Counted from the first letter of the stretch, positions 8,160-16,125 are shown. The stretch: 57,300 nucleotides of DNA from a virus (IMGVR_UViG_3300000115_000013:3125-60424); one strand, 5' to 3'. Notes: generated by a model from the sequence alone, not told the origin. Program-made: numbers and translations.

Positions 8160-8348
8160 TTAGTAAGGCTCGGCGCGAGCATTAACAGTTGCTTGGATTT
8201 CTGCTCGTCTTTCTTTAGCTAATTTTCCCATTTCACTTAGTGCTTTACGAGCACGAGCAGATGATGCCTTAACACCTTTTACTTCAAAGTTTTCAGATTC
8301 TGCTAGATATGTACGAAATGCTTCTTCAATTTTTTCATGATTTGTCAT
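8160..8348 (-). CDS. Small basic Ala/Lys/Arg-rich protein (histone-H1-like character)
   Basis: A 62-residue protein. Its middle, KGVKASSARARKALSEMGK, and following LAKERRAEIQ are helical, basic and alanine-rich. I recognise close relatives as conserved short proteins of T4-like marine phages. A GGAG-type ribosome-binding site lies upstream. A nucleic-acid-binding or nucleoid role is suggested by composition only. Confidence 0.65.
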   Translation of the reverse strand: MTNHEKIEEAFRTYLAESENFEVKGVKASSARARKALSEMGKLAKERRAEIQATVNARAEPY

Positions 8349-8375
8349 TTTTTTCTCCTTATAACATCATTTGTT

Positions 8376-8879
8376 TTACCAAAGGTCTTCTGTACTCAGT
8401 ACATCAGGTACCTTGTTGGTGTCTTTTACAAAGTAGGCACATTGTGGATTGTCGCCTTCTTCAAGTGGAATTGCAAGGATATGCCCAAACTTTAGTTTGG
8501 GGAAATACCACTTGACTTCCTGATACAAGTTAACAATTTCAACTTGATCAAAGCTCGGTAGGAACCCAGTAATTGGATTAAAAACAAATGCTTTAAATCC
8601 TCTATCATTTAAGCTAGTAACTGGTAATATTTCTGGATCACCTACCATTGGGTCACATACAATTAAACTCCAATCTAATGGTATTTTAACAGTACGTTGT
8701 CCAATCTTTAAAACTGCGGCTGGGCTATTAAAACTTTCTAAGAATACCAATGGCACAAAAATATAATCAGCATTTTTTGCATCACTATAATCTAATACAC
8801 AGTAACGTATGTCGTCGATTTCTTCTGGTACGAAATCTAAATCATACATTTGATTTTCCACAGTTAGTATTTTTGTCAT
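8376..8879 (-). CDS. Conserved protein encoded after UvsW
   Basis: A 167-residue protein. Segments such as NPITGFLPSF, VEIVNLYQEVKWYFPKLK and AYFVKDTNKVPD match what I recall of the conserved hypothetical protein placed directly after UvsW in marine T4-like phages. It is mostly beta-strand with no catalytic motif. It overlaps the uvsW stop by 4 bases (ATGA). The fixed synteny suggests a function tied to recombination-dependent replication or to late transcription, but this is unproven. Confidence 0.75.
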   Translation of the reverse strand: MTKILTVENQMYDLDFVPEEIDDIRYCVLDYSDAKNADYIFVPLVFLESFNSPAAVLKIGQRTVKIPLDWSLIVCDPMVGDPEILPVTSLNDRGFKAFVFNPITGFLPSFDQVEIVNLYQEVKWYFPKLKFGHILAIPLEEGDNPQCAYFVKDTNKVPDVLSTEDLW

Positions 8880-10330
8880 TTATAATTCACCTTTTCTATA
8901 TGAAAGGGATACTTGGCTTCTCGATAAAATTTCTTTCGCTCAGTCAAATGTCTCTTGCTAAATTTTGCACTACTCGTTATATCCCAGATTTGAACACTGT
9001 CTTTATCTTGTGCTTTTCGAATACCTCTACCGATACTTTGAATTACACGAACAAAAGATTTTCCAGGTTCAAAAAGGACTAAATTAAAAATCCTAGGGAT
9101 GTTAATACCAACAGCGGCAACCCCATAGGTTGCAACGATAATTTTACCAGTTGCATCAGCTACTTCATCATATTCGTCTTTTCTATCCTTACTTTTCATA
9201 CTACCACTAATAAACACAACATCATCTCCCAGTCGTTCAACTAGTCCTTCACCTGCTTTGATTCTGTCAACTAATACAAGTGTATTTCCTGACTCGGACA
9301 TTGTTTTAATAATACCTGACATATAGTCTAATCGTTCTTTATTAGTAGTTAAGTAAGTAAGCTCACTTTGATAATCGCCATACGCTACAGTATCCTGAAG
9401 TTGTAATACATTAACTTCACATTGTGCTAGCACACCCATGTCTTGTAATTCAGCTGCACTAAGTTTATTTACCACTTCCCCCAAACTTACCTCTAAGCTC
9501 AGTCGTTCAAGTTCTGCTTTGGGTATTGTACCAGTTAACCCCCAACGTATTGGAACATTACTAAATGCACCTGTTAGTAGTTTTTTAAGTACATCTGCTT
9601 TTGCTTGGTGTACTTCGTCTACCATAACACATACTACACCTTCTGCAAATGCATGCAACCCCCAGTCTTGTTCACCATCACGGAAACGCTTTTCCATAAT
9701 GTTTAAACTTTGCCAAGTACAAATGGTATGTGTTTTACCAAACTCTTTACGGTCACCAAAGTACACACCTACATCTAAACCTAAGTTAATGTAGTCAGCT
9801 TCTGTCTGTGTTACTAGATCCTTGTTGGGCACGATAACAATACTGCGTCCGTATGCTTCAATTTTGTAACTCAGAGCCGCTGTAATTAAGGTCTTGCCTG
9901 CACCTGTGGCAATCTCTTGTAAACATTGTGGTGTTTGTAAAAACTGATTAATTATCTCAACCTGATAGTCTCTGAGTGTAATAGGCTGACCAGCCGCTGG
10001 ATGTTTATCTGGCCATACTCTATCTGAAAACAATTCTTCTGTTACTAATTCAAAAGACAAATCATGAGCTTCACGTTCGTCTTGTATTTCAATTTCATAA
10101 CCCTCATTTTGAATAATTGGCAAACACTTGGGAAGGCAACTAATAAATGTATTTCCTCCCATAGTAAAATACCCAACACAACCATCCCAACGTCCTAGTT
10201 TGTAAGCAGGAACATGTCTGGCATGTGGCAACATAAATTTAAGTTCTTTTTCTAACTTCTTACGAGTGCTGAGCTCAAGACCTTCAAACTTACAATTTAC
10301 TTCGTCTTTGATAATCAGTTTAGTTTTCAT
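8876..10330 (-). CDS. uvsW: UvsW-like RNA/DNA helicase
   Basis: Superfamily 2 helicase that in T4 unwinds R-loops and recombination intermediates and shifts replication from origins to recombination. It has 484 residues. Motif I is ATGAGKTLIT (around 141-150), motif II VDEVHQ, motif III LTGT, and motif VI QSIGRGIR. The N-terminal about 100 residues form the small UvsW-specific domain. A TATAAT hexamer ends six bases before the ATG, so its mRNA is predicted to be leaderless. Confidence 0.93.
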   Translation of the reverse strand: MKTKLIIKDEVNCKFEGLELSTRKKLEKELKFMLPHARHVPAYKLGRWDGCVGYFTMGGNTFISCLPKCLPIIQNEGYEIEIQDEREAHDLSFELVTEELFSDRVWPDKHPAAGQPITLRDYQVEIINQFLQTPQCLQEIATGAGKTLITAALSYKIEAYGRSIVIVPNKDLVTQTEADYINLGLDVGVYFGDRKEFGKTHTICTWQSLNIMEKRFRDGEQDWGLHAFAEGVVCVMVDEVHQAKADVLKKLLTGAFSNVPIRWGLTGTIPKAELERLSLEVSLGEVVNKLSAAELQDMGVLAQCEVNVLQLQDTVAYGDYQSELTYLTTNKERLDYMSGIIKTMSESGNTLVLVDRIKAGEGLVERLGDDVVFISGSMKSKDRKDEYDEVADATGKIIVATYGVAAVGINIPRIFNLVLFEPGKSFVRVIQSIGRGIRKAQDKDSVQIWDITSSAKFSKRHLTERKKFYREAKYPFHIEKVNYK

Positions 10331-10336
10331 AATATT

Positions 10337-10365
10337 ATTATACGCTTTTTAAATAAATGTGTCAA
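10337..10365 (-). promoter_or_regulatory. Sigma70-type promoter for uvsW, leaderless spacing
   Basis: TTGACA (10360-10365), 17-base spacer, TATAAT (10337-10342) on the minus strand. The -10 box is six bases from the ATG, so +1 would be the A of the start codon. Confidence 0.75.
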
Positions 10366-10378
10366 TCGTTAATAAGAT

Positions 10379-10408
10379 GAGGGGACTAGTAAATACTAGC
10401 CCCCTCCT
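10379..10408 (-). terminator. Strong hairpin between AAA ATPase and uvsW genes
   Basis: GAGGGG and CTAGT pair with ACTAG and CCCCTC around a four-base loop, with one A/C mismatch, giving about 11 pairs. It lies downstream of the ATPase gene. It is not followed by a long T run, so it may end or stabilise the mRNA. Confidence 0.5.
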
Positions 10409-10410
10409 TA

Positions 10411-10462
10411 TACTAATTGACTTGAGTGAGAGTGCAGACAGAGGAGTCCTAGTCAATTAGTA
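10411..10462 (-). other. 12-bp inverted repeat with 28-base loop after the AAA gene
   Basis: TACTAATTGACT (10411-10422) is perfectly inverted as AGTCAATTAGTA (10451-10462). The loop contains the short palindrome AGGAGTCCT. It lies 8 bases beyond the ATPase stop and just before a second hairpin. It is a candidate 3' UTR element or small RNA. Confidence 0.45.
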
Positions 10463-10469
10463 TTTTCCG

Positions 10470-11486
10470 TTAACCTCGCTTCATGCAGGTCATTTCCACA
10501 TAACGTTTCCACTTTACACCGTTCATCTTCTTGAGATCGGCAATTTTAAGTACCATACGCAAGCTCATCTCACGTAGCTTAGTACGGTTATCATGTATGT
10601 GATTCAACATGTCCTGCTTTTCGTCTTGAGGGAAGTTGTATTCATCTAGCATGCCATCTGAAACAATCTGCTTACAACGCAACCACTTTTCGTGCATTGT
10701 GTCCAGTGTAAGGTCCAAATAGTGGCAACGTGACATAATAGCATCTAAGTGATCCTTAATCTTACCACGTGTTTTCTCAAACTTAAGGTTAGTAATAAAG
10801 ATAATACTTCCTTTAAATTCGAACTTATCTGGAATTCCTTCGTTATGCAGTACACGGCTTTCGCTACGCCAGCTTAGGAACCGCTTTGGGCTACTGTCTA
10901 ATGCTGCCTTTAACAAGTTAAGCGAAGTTTCATCATACAGTACACTATCGCAATCATCTAGTACAAGTACACTTCCTGCATTTGCATATTCAAATAGTAG
11001 CTTGTACAAACCAATGGCACTTGCTGCACCTTTTTCCATTCCAAACTTGCGTCCAGTTGATTCTGCACCTCCACTTAGTTTGTTCATAGTTTCAGCTTCA
11101 CGCATTACTTTTTCAACACCGTATGATTTGCCTACGCCTGGAGGGCCTGTAACAACCATTCCACGTACTACACCATCACATGATGCATAGCTCATATCTT
11201 CTAGTACTTGAAAACGCTCACGCAGACGTTCAATTATTTGATCATCTGTTTCAGTTATTTCTGGAACAGTTACTTGTGGCTCTCCAGTTTCTGACATTAA
11301 AGAAAAACAAGTTTTATCTGACACACCAATTCTTACATTACGATCTGGCATATTAATTTGGTCAGTTCCGTCTACTGTAATATACGCACCGCTTGCACCG
11401 TTACGAAAATCTTTTGTTAGATTAAAAACTCGTTCAGTTACTGGTTCGTTACGATATGTTCCGTTATGTACTAACACTTGCTGCAT
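10470..11486 (-). CDS. AAA+ ATPase
   Basis: About 338 residues. A Walker A motif GPPGVGKSYGVEK lies about residues 115-127. Walker B is SVLVLDDCDSVL, a sensor-1-like IIFITNLKFEK follows, and an Arg-containing stretch DAIMSRCHYLDL could be the arginine finger. It resembles AAA+ proteins conserved in marine T4-like phages, distinct from the clamp loader gp44. It may remodel a protein or DNA complex. The ATG at 11486 is preceded by GGAG at eight bases, so I chose it over the ATG at 11507, which sits before that site. It has its own sigma70-type promoter. Confidence 0.85.
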   Translation of the reverse strand: MQQVLVHNGTYRNEPVTERVFNLTKDFRNGASGAYITVDGTDQINMPDRNVRIGVSDKTCFSLMSETGEPQVTVPEITETDDQIIERLRERFQVLEDMSYASCDGVVRGMVVTGPPGVGKSYGVEKVMREAETMNKLSGGAESTGRKFGMEKGAASAIGLYKLLFEYANAGSVLVLDDCDSVLYDETSLNLLKAALDSSPKRFLSWRSESRVLHNEGIPDKFEFKGSIIFITNLKFEKTRGKIKDHLDAIMSRCHYLDLTLDTMHEKWLRCKQIVSDGMLDEYNFPQDEKQDMLNHIHDNRTKLREMSLRMVLKIADLKKMNGVKWKRYVEMTCMKRG

Positions 11487-11520
11487 GGTTCTCACTCCGT
11501 TTTGCATTAACTATATGTAT

Positions 11521-11548
11521 ATAATAGCATCACTGTATTATATGTCAA
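11521..11548 (-). promoter_or_regulatory. Sigma70-type promoter for the AAA ATPase gene
   Basis: TTGACA (11543-11548), 16-base spacer, TATTAT (11521-11526) on the minus strand, about 35 bases before the chosen start. Confidence 0.7.
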
Positions 11549-11563
11549 CTGTTTTTTTGTATT

Positions 11564-12118
11564 TTAATAAAAAACTGCATTAATTATTGCTCTAAATCCC
11601 ACCGCTTCATAATTAGGATGCACGGCTTTGTGTGGTATACGAGTATCAAATAATACCATTCTTCCAGGAACATATTCACTACAGTATTCTATATTTTTTA
11701 AATCCTTAGATTTAAAAATAGTTTGACCGTCCCAGTCTGGATCCCATTTTAAATTTGGATAAAACAGCATACTCATTGAATTTGGCTCAATATGGTCTAC
11801 ATGATATCGATATAATTCCCTGCCAGTATGTAAGTTTATCCAAGCACGTTGTTGTGTTCTACTATCAAGATGTGACCTTATATGTTTCCAGTTAGGATGA
11901 CGTTCTAATCCAAAGTTATCCCATTTTTCTTTATTCCACTGGACGCCCAATGTACTTGCACTTTTAAAGTCAGTAACTTGGCTATCCCAGGATGTGGCAA
12001 ACCTAAAATCAGATTGGTATATTATATTCATCATTAAGGTTCTATCATTGAAATTGAACAAATCATCAATGACAATTATTTTTAAACCATCTCTGGTATT
12101 AATAATTTCTTGTTTCAT
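11564..12118 (-). CDS. 2OG-Fe(II) oxygenase (prolyl-4-hydroxylase-like)
   Basis: A 184-residue single-domain oxygenase. The iron triad is visible as YHVDHI (His-X-Asp) and a distal His in PHKAVHPN, with FRAIINAVF supplying the Arg that binds 2-oxoglutarate. The spacing fits the P4H-like fold. It overlaps the OB-fold gene by four bases (ATGA). Similar small oxygenases are common in marine phages, with unknown protein or nucleic acid substrates. Confidence 0.85.
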   Translation of the reverse strand: MKQEIINTRDGLKIIVIDDLFNFNDRTLMMNIIYQSDFRFATSWDSQVTDFKSASTLGVQWNKEKWDNFGLERHPNWKHIRSHLDSRTQQRAWINLHTGRELYRYHVDHIEPNSMSMLFYPNLKWDPDWDGQTIFKSKDLKNIEYCSEYVPGRMVLFDTRIPHKAVHPNYEAVGFRAIINAVFY

Positions 12119-12807
12119 TGCTGTATCCTAACATAATTGAATACTGTTTCTTTACAGTCACTAAATTTACTAATATCATGTGTTTTAACTTTACCAGTAA
12201 GCATAGCATCTTTCCCTTCAATAATACCTGAAATATCAGGCTCTTTATTAAAGAAGAATTTAATAATATTTTTATTATTATCAACACAAGTTACCAAGTG
12301 TATTGAATACTTACTAATGAATTTAACATCTTTAATATGTACAGCGAGCTTAATACGATCCCCAATAACACCAACGAATTCACTAGTTTTACGATGTGCA
12401 TCAAACCATTCATCAAGTGTTTGTCGTTTAGACTGTACTCTAAAACTATTAGGCAAACTTGCTAGTACAGCAACACCAAATGCCTCAACAGTTTCATTAC
12501 TGATGCTTTGTAAAACATTTGTTTCAAAGTCATTAATGCGTCCTGACATTTTCTTGCCAATTAATTCTAATTTAAAACTTTCAATAATTTCTTCAACTTG
12601 TGTCATTATATCCTGATCAATTTCTGGCATTTCTGCTTCGCCATTGATATAATTCATAATAGTTGTTTTATTATCATATATCATAGTAGCATTTTCTTGA
12701 TCATAATAACCATAACCGCTCTTAACAAAACCTTGTGCTTTGTCAACATAGATGGCTAATTGAAGGATCTGCTGAGTGTTATATGTTGGTTTTTGTCGCT
12801 TTGTCAT
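12115..12807 (-). CDS. OB-fold protein, possibly single-stranded nucleic acid binding
   Basis: A 230-residue protein. The first about 120 residues are helical and Gln/Glu-rich. The C-terminal about 80 residues read as an OB-fold: SKYSIHLVTCVDNNKNIIKF as a strand-turn-strand unit, then LTGKVKTHDISKFSDCKE, similar to phage DNA-binding OB domains (GxVKxH...xKxT). A sigma70-type promoter and AAGGATAAGAAA ribosome-binding site precede it. A role in replication is inferred from fold and context. Confidence 0.65.
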   Translation of the reverse strand: MTKRQKPTYNTQQILQLAIYVDKAQGFVKSGYGYYDQENATMIYDNKTTIMNYINGEAEMPEIDQDIMTQVEEIIESFKLELIGKKMSGRINDFETNVLQSISNETVEAFGVAVLASLPNSFRVQSKRQTLDEWFDAHRKTSEFVGVIGDRIKLAVHIKDVKFISKYSIHLVTCVDNNKNIIKFFFNKEPDISGIIEGKDAMLTGKVKTHDISKFSDCKETVFNYVRIQQ

Positions 12808-12833
12808 TTTCTTATCCTTATTTTTTCTTATTT

Positions 12834-12977
12834 TTATAATAGCACTGGAAATATTAATGTCAATAATATAATAGTGTATATTACGACTTTTATAGTGCTT
12901 GGCTTTTTAAAGCTAGTGGTAAATGTGTGTTGGAGATCACGTTCTGCTTCTCCAACACTTAGGTACTCAGGTTCCAT
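12834..12977 (-). CDS. 47-residue C-tail-anchored membrane peptide
   Basis: The ATG (12977) overlaps the TAA of the preceding gene as TAATG, which is good evidence for a coupled small gene. The N-terminal half is soluble and charged (EPEYLSVGEAERDLQH). The C-terminal 20 residues are hydrophobic (KVVIYTIILLTLIFPVLL), a single membrane anchor. The promoter of the next gene lies inside its 3' end. Function is unknown. Confidence 0.55.
   Translation of the reverse strand: MEPEYLSVGEAERDLQHTFTTSFKKPSTIKVVIYTIILLTLIFPVLL
12836..12863 (-). promoter_or_regulatory. Sigma70-type promoter for the OB-fold gene
   Basis: TTGACA (12858-12863), 16-base spacer, TATTAT (12836-12841), minus strand. The sequence AGTGCTATTAT resembles that of the AAA-gene promoter. 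Confidence 0.7.
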
Positions 12978-13534
12978 TATGCATATTCATTATAAACATG
13001 TTGCCACATTTGACTAATGTTTAAAATTTCACTGTCTACTTTAAGTGCAAAATTTGAAATACGATTAGCAGTCCGGTCTACTTCACCTTTGTAAAAACAA
13101 TCTTGCAACATGTTAACTGCATGATTTTTAACTTGGGCATACCTTAAATTTTGAATCTTTGTGGCACGCCATTTACTTCCTGCATATTCTCCAGTTTGTG
13201 TCCGGAACCGAGGATGCCGACTAATACAAGTATAACCTTCATCTTCTAACAGTTTAGCGTAAATTTCTGCTTGTGCTTTTGATTCGTCTATACTTACGTC
13301 TCCTAGTTCAACGTAGTCTACGTCCCAATCTGTTTGGTTTGTACACATTGCTACACGAAACAAGCTACTACTTGCACTACCTTGTGAATTGTCTTTACCT
13401 GATAGTGCATCTTTAGCTTTACTATACAAGTTGGTTACATTAACATTTTTACGCCAGTTAACTTGAGAAGTAGTCCAAATATGGAAAATATTTTCTGCAT
13501 CGTTTTTAAAAACTGCTAGGGTATACATATTCAT
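12977..13534 (-). CDS. Unknown phage protein
   Basis: A 185-residue soluble protein with mixed alpha/beta composition. No known motif is seen. It carries DVDYVELGDVSIDESKAQA and an Arg-rich middle (HPRFRTQTGEYAGSKWRATK). It is preceded by AAAGGAAATGAAT and by a promoter with an inverted repeat (13561-13588) that closely resembles the one upstream of the next gene. It is probably an early host-takeover or accessory protein, judged from promoter type only. Confidence 0.6.
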   Translation of the reverse strand: MNMYTLAVFKNDAENIFHIWTTSQVNWRKNVNVTNLYSKAKDALSGKDNSQGSASSSLFRVAMCTNQTDWDVDYVELGDVSIDESKAQAEIYAKLLEDEGYTCISRHPRFRTQTGEYAGSKWRATKIQNLRYAQVKNHAVNMLQDCFYKGEVDRTANRISNFALKVDSEILNISQMWQHVYNEYA

Positions 13535-13560
13535 TTCCTTTTTGTTTAACTTACGTGCAA

Positions 13561-13588
13561 GTTAACACCGATATATCTCGGTGTCAAC
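13561..13588 (-). promoter_or_regulatory. TTGACA element with overlapping dyad ACACCGA-N6-TCGGTGT
   Basis: TTGACA at 13582-13587 overlaps a 7-bp perfect dyad that fills the spacer. A nearly identical arrangement precedes the next gene. The -10 box is weak. It may be an operator or a hairpin. Confidence 0.45.
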
Positions 13589-13599
13589 CTCTTATTTTA

Positions 13600-13989
13600 T
13601 TAGGCGTAATCGTATGCACAATGTGGACTAGTATAACCTCGGCGAGCTTCTTGCTTTGCTTTGAAAGCAAACATCACTTTGTAATACCAGTCCTCATTTT
13701 TGTTTTTAAGGATTTGTAATGGTGAGCTGTCAAGACCATCTTTTGCTCTCTCAGCTACATACTCTTCAACTGTGAAGTTTTTAATAAGTTGTGCAAGGAA
13801 TTTAGCTTTAGTAAATGGCGTTCCTGAATACTTGAAACGTGCAATAAACAAATCAATGCCACGTCCAACATTACTGGGGTGAACATTTTTACCTGCTTCA
13901 TAAACTGGACGACCTTCATAATCGCCTGTGTACATTAAGTATCCGCCATGGTAGCTAAAATCTGCTTTATTAAACTGTGTCATATTCAA
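13600..13989 (-). CDS. Unknown phage protein
   Basis: A 129-residue soluble protein, aromatic-rich, with YHGGYLMYTGDYEGRP near the N-terminus and FKAKQEARRGYTSPH near the C-terminus. Its leader (GTTGACACC..., TAAGTTAAACAAA, then TGAATATG) shares long blocks with the leader of the neighbouring unknown gene, so the two are co-regulated. No function can be assigned. Confidence 0.6.
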   Translation of the reverse strand: MNMTQFNKADFSYHGGYLMYTGDYEGRPVYEAGKNVHPSNVGRGIDLFIARFKYSGTPFTKAKFLAQLIKNFTVEEYVAERAKDGLDSSPLQILKNKNEDWYYKVMFAFKAKQEARRGYTSPHCAYDYA

Positions 13990-14020
13990 CTCCGTTTGTT
14001 TAACTTATGTATATGTTCTA

Positions 14021-14043
14021 ACACCAATACGTCTTGGTGTCAA
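14021..14043 (-). promoter_or_regulatory. TTGACA element with overlapping dyad ACACCAA-N6-TTGGTGT
   Basis: A 7-bp perfect dyad overlaps TTGACA (14038-14043). It lies between divergent genes, so it cannot be a terminator of either. It is paralogous to the element at 13561-13588. Confidence 0.5.
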
Positions 14044-14067
14044 CAATAAAAGTGAACTTTTTTAAAA

Positions 14068-14075
14068 AATAAATA
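14068..14075 (+). promoter_or_regulatory. Late promoter AATAAATA for the HNH gene
   Basis: AATAAATA on the plus strand, about 23 bases upstream of the TTG start, followed by AGAAGGAA as ribosome-binding site. Confidence 0.5.
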
Positions 14076-14098
14076 TAATTAATTAGAAGGAACATCAC

Positions 14099-14608
14099 TT
14101 GGCAGATACTCTGTTACTAAATGCAGACGCACAACCGATTTCATATTTTCCAATTAGCGCAATTCAATGGAAAGAAGCAATTACATACCTTTGGCTTGAT
14201 AAAGTACATGTACTAGAATGGTATGATGATTGGATGGTAAGATCAGAAAAGTGGGAGACTCGAGTCCCGGCTGTGATGATGCTTAAAGAAATGCAGCGAC
14301 GGCGAGCTCGTCCTAGATTTTCAAAAGCCAACTTATATATTAGAGACACTTACACTTGTCAATATTGTAATACTCCATATTCCAAAGCGAATTTAACCTT
14401 AGACCATGTTATACCGTTAAGTAAAGGCGGTAACACTTCATGGGAAAATATTGTAGCTGCATGTGGACCATGTAATCATAATAAAGGTGACAAGACGCAT
14501 ATGAAACCAATCAAAGTTCCGTATGCGCCTGATTATTACGATCTTGTTAATAAACGTAAACAACTAGATATGAATATTCAACATCATAGTTGGAGTTCTT
14601 ACCTCTAA
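14099..14608 (+). CDS. HNH endonuclease
   Basis: A 169-residue protein starting at TTG (14099) with AGAAGGAAC upstream. The C-terminal half is an HNH domain: CQYC (about residues 90-93), LTLDHVIPLSKGG with the catalytic His, NTSWENIVAACGPCNHNKG with the Asn and second Cys pair. The N-terminal half (PISYFPISAIQWKEAI) is typical of the HNH family found in marine T4-like phages and many bacteria. It may nick DNA in packaging, recombination or homing. It is a lone plus-strand gene, ending in a 4-base convergent overlap with the DUF454 gene. Confidence 0.88.
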   Translation: MADTLLLNADAQPISYFPISAIQWKEAITYLWLDKVHVLEWYDDWMVRSEKWETRVPAVMMLKEMQRRRARPRFSKANLYIRDTYTCQYCNTPYSKANLTLDHVIPLSKGGNTSWENIVAACGPCNHNKGDKTHMKPIKVPYAPDYYDLVNKRKQLDMNIQHHSWSSYL

Positions 14609-15018
14609 CGTATCCAAGCTATTTTTTCACCAGCGGCTGTTCTGCGTTCTTGTTCAGCAACTGTGCCTGGATATCTCCACGCCCAGATTGCGACCAGTGC
14701 CATAAACCCACCGCTCCATACAACTGCCATAATATTGCCAGTAGTAAACCAAAGAAATGCAAGTGATGATGACATCACAATTACCATTGCATATTTTCCC
14801 TTGGTTGGAAATACTCTTTTCTCTACCCAATTAGTTAAAAACGGGCCAAAGTATTTGTGATTGTATAACCAATCGTGCATACGTTTACTAGACTTAGCAA
14901 ATGCCCAAGCTGCAATAACCAAGAAGATACTAAATGGTATCCCTGGTACTACAACTCCAACGTAGGCCATACCTAGACATAAAAAGCCTAGAGCCATGTA
15001 CAAATATTTTTTAATCAT
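14605..15018 (-). CDS. DUF454 (YbaN-like) inner membrane protein
   Basis: A 137-residue protein with about four hydrophobic segments. The family signature is visible: LGMAYVGVVVPGIPFSIFLV followed by AAWAFAKSSKRMHDWLYNHK and FGPFLTNW. DUF454/YbaN proteins are small inner membrane proteins of unknown role, found in bacteria and occasionally in marine phage genomes. It begins with AAGGAAAGTAA before ATG and overlaps the upstream gene. It could alter the host envelope; that is inference. Confidence 0.85.
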   Translation of the reverse strand: MIKKYLYMALGFLCLGMAYVGVVVPGIPFSIFLVIAAWAFAKSSKRMHDWLYNHKYFGPFLTNWVEKRVFPTKGKYAMVIVMSSSLAFLWFTTGNIMAVVWSGGFMALVAIWAWRYPGTVAEQERRTAAGEKIAWIR

Positions 15019-15259
15019 TTACTTTCCTTATTTGATTGGCATATTCAACTGAATGTTTTCTTACTACTTCATTGGTTAAAATACCGTTAATATAATTGTT
15101 AGCTGCATCCTTTACATAATGAAAACTATTATCAGGATAATGTATAGTTCCAATATATTCATTATTTTCATAACAAACTAGCATTAATACTTCATCATCC
15201 ATTATGCTAATAGATGCAGTTTTATTATTTTCTTTATTTTTAAATTCATTATAAGACAT
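15011..15259 (-). CDS. Small unknown protein (82 aa)
   Basis: An 82-residue soluble protein, Asn/Lys/Glu-rich, with a beta-hairpin-like VLMLVCYENNEYIGTIHY. Its stop overlaps the DUF454 start by 8 bases, so it is part of the operon. No family was recognised. The phosphatase gene precedes it. Confidence 0.55.
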   Translation of the reverse strand: MSYNEFKNKENNKTASISIMDDEVLMLVCYENNEYIGTIHYPDNSFHYVKDAANNYINGILTNEVVRKHSVEYANQIRKVND

Positions 15260-15267
15260 CTTAATTC

Positions 15268-15873
15268 CTACGTAATAGCATCAGCTAATGCACTTAGTGA
15301 GTCAACCACTGATACTTTCTTTGCAATAGAACGATACGTAAATTTATGAAGTTCCTTTTCTGTAGCTTCTCCATAACCAGTTCTAACTAAAATTGGTCGA
15401 GCTCCTATCTTAACAGCGGCTTTCATGTCAGAAAGTTTATCTCCAACATATAATCCACTTTTAAATTTTATATGTGGATGTTCTTTTTGGCAACGCTGAA
15501 ACATGCCTAAATTTGGTTTAGCGTAAATATCGTCTTTTCGACTACTAGTACTATAATATAGTGCATCAATACTACTGCATCCAGCCTTCCCTAGAAGTTC
15601 AAACATATACTCATGAAGTTTATCTACATCAGCTGGAGTAAACAAACCTTTTTCAATACCACCTTGATTAGTAATGATTACAATTTTATGTCCTGCATTG
15701 CGTAACCTAGCTATTGCTTCTATACTACCAGGTATTGGCTGGAAGTCAGCAGATCTAAATGTGTAAGTTCCTCGGTCCACATTAATTACACCATCTCTGT
15801 CCAGACCAATAACACACTTATCATATAAAGAAATATTGTTACTAACTTGACCTAGTTCTGTAATATTAGCCAT
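15268..15873 (-). CDS. gmhB: D,D-heptose 1,7-bisphosphate phosphatase-like HAD hydrolase (GmhB)
   Basis: A 201-residue HAD-IIIA phosphatase. Motif I is GLDRDGVIN (Asp25 nucleophile, Asp27 acid). Motif II is IITNQGGIEKG, a KPNLGMF segment follows, and motif III/IV is VGDKLSDMKAA. GmhB removes the 1-phosphate of D-glycero-D-manno-heptose 1,7-bisphosphate in ADP-heptose synthesis. The zinc-binding Cys loop usual in GmhB is not seen (the segment reads YYSTSSRKDDIYAKP). HldE and HldD are encoded at 52-54 kb, which supports the pathway call. A related histidinol-phosphatase or nucleotide phosphatase cannot be excluded. Confidence 0.8.
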   Translation of the reverse strand: MANITELGQVSNNISLYDKCVIGLDRDGVINVDRGTYTFRSADFQPIPGSIEAIARLRNAGHKIVIITNQGGIEKGLFTPADVDKLHEYMFELLGKAGCSSIDALYYSTSSRKDDIYAKPNLGMFQRCQKEHPHIKFKSGLYVGDKLSDMKAAVKIGARPILVRTGYGEATEKELHKFTYRSIAKKVSVVDSLSALADAIT

Positions 15874-15907
15874 CTACAATTAATATCTTTTCTTTATTTT
15901 AGCTAAA

Positions 15908-16114
15908 TTAGCTAAAATGTACATTTAACATTTCAATACGATCAGTTGCCGCGGCCATTTTATCAAGTTCTTCTTGAATAGCCTCAACAATATCGCTATG
16001 TTCGCCTATGCCTACACTTTGATGCATATACACCATGATGTTGGTTTTTGCACGTTCTAGTTCACCTTCGGCGTGCATACGTGCTGCTTTTACTAATTGT
16101 GCGCTCATACTCAT
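15908..16114 (-). CDS. Conserved small helical phage protein
   Basis: A 68-residue protein, almost entirely helical and acidic/amphipathic (AEGELERAKTNIMVYMH and DIVEAIQEELDKMAAATDR). It resembles a small conserved family of T4-like marine phages. A good GGAGAAAACA site precedes the ATG. It may form a coiled coil. Function is unknown. Confidence 0.65.
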   Translation of the reverse strand: MSMSAQLVKAARMHAEGELERAKTNIMVYMHQSVGIGEHSDIVEAIQEELDKMAAATDRIEMLNVHFS

Positions 16115-16125
16115 TGTTTTCTCCT

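Noticed and set aside
13561-14043. Hairpins as ordinary terminators
   Set aside because: The right one lies between divergent genes and both overlap TTGACA boxes, so an operator or leader role is more likely.
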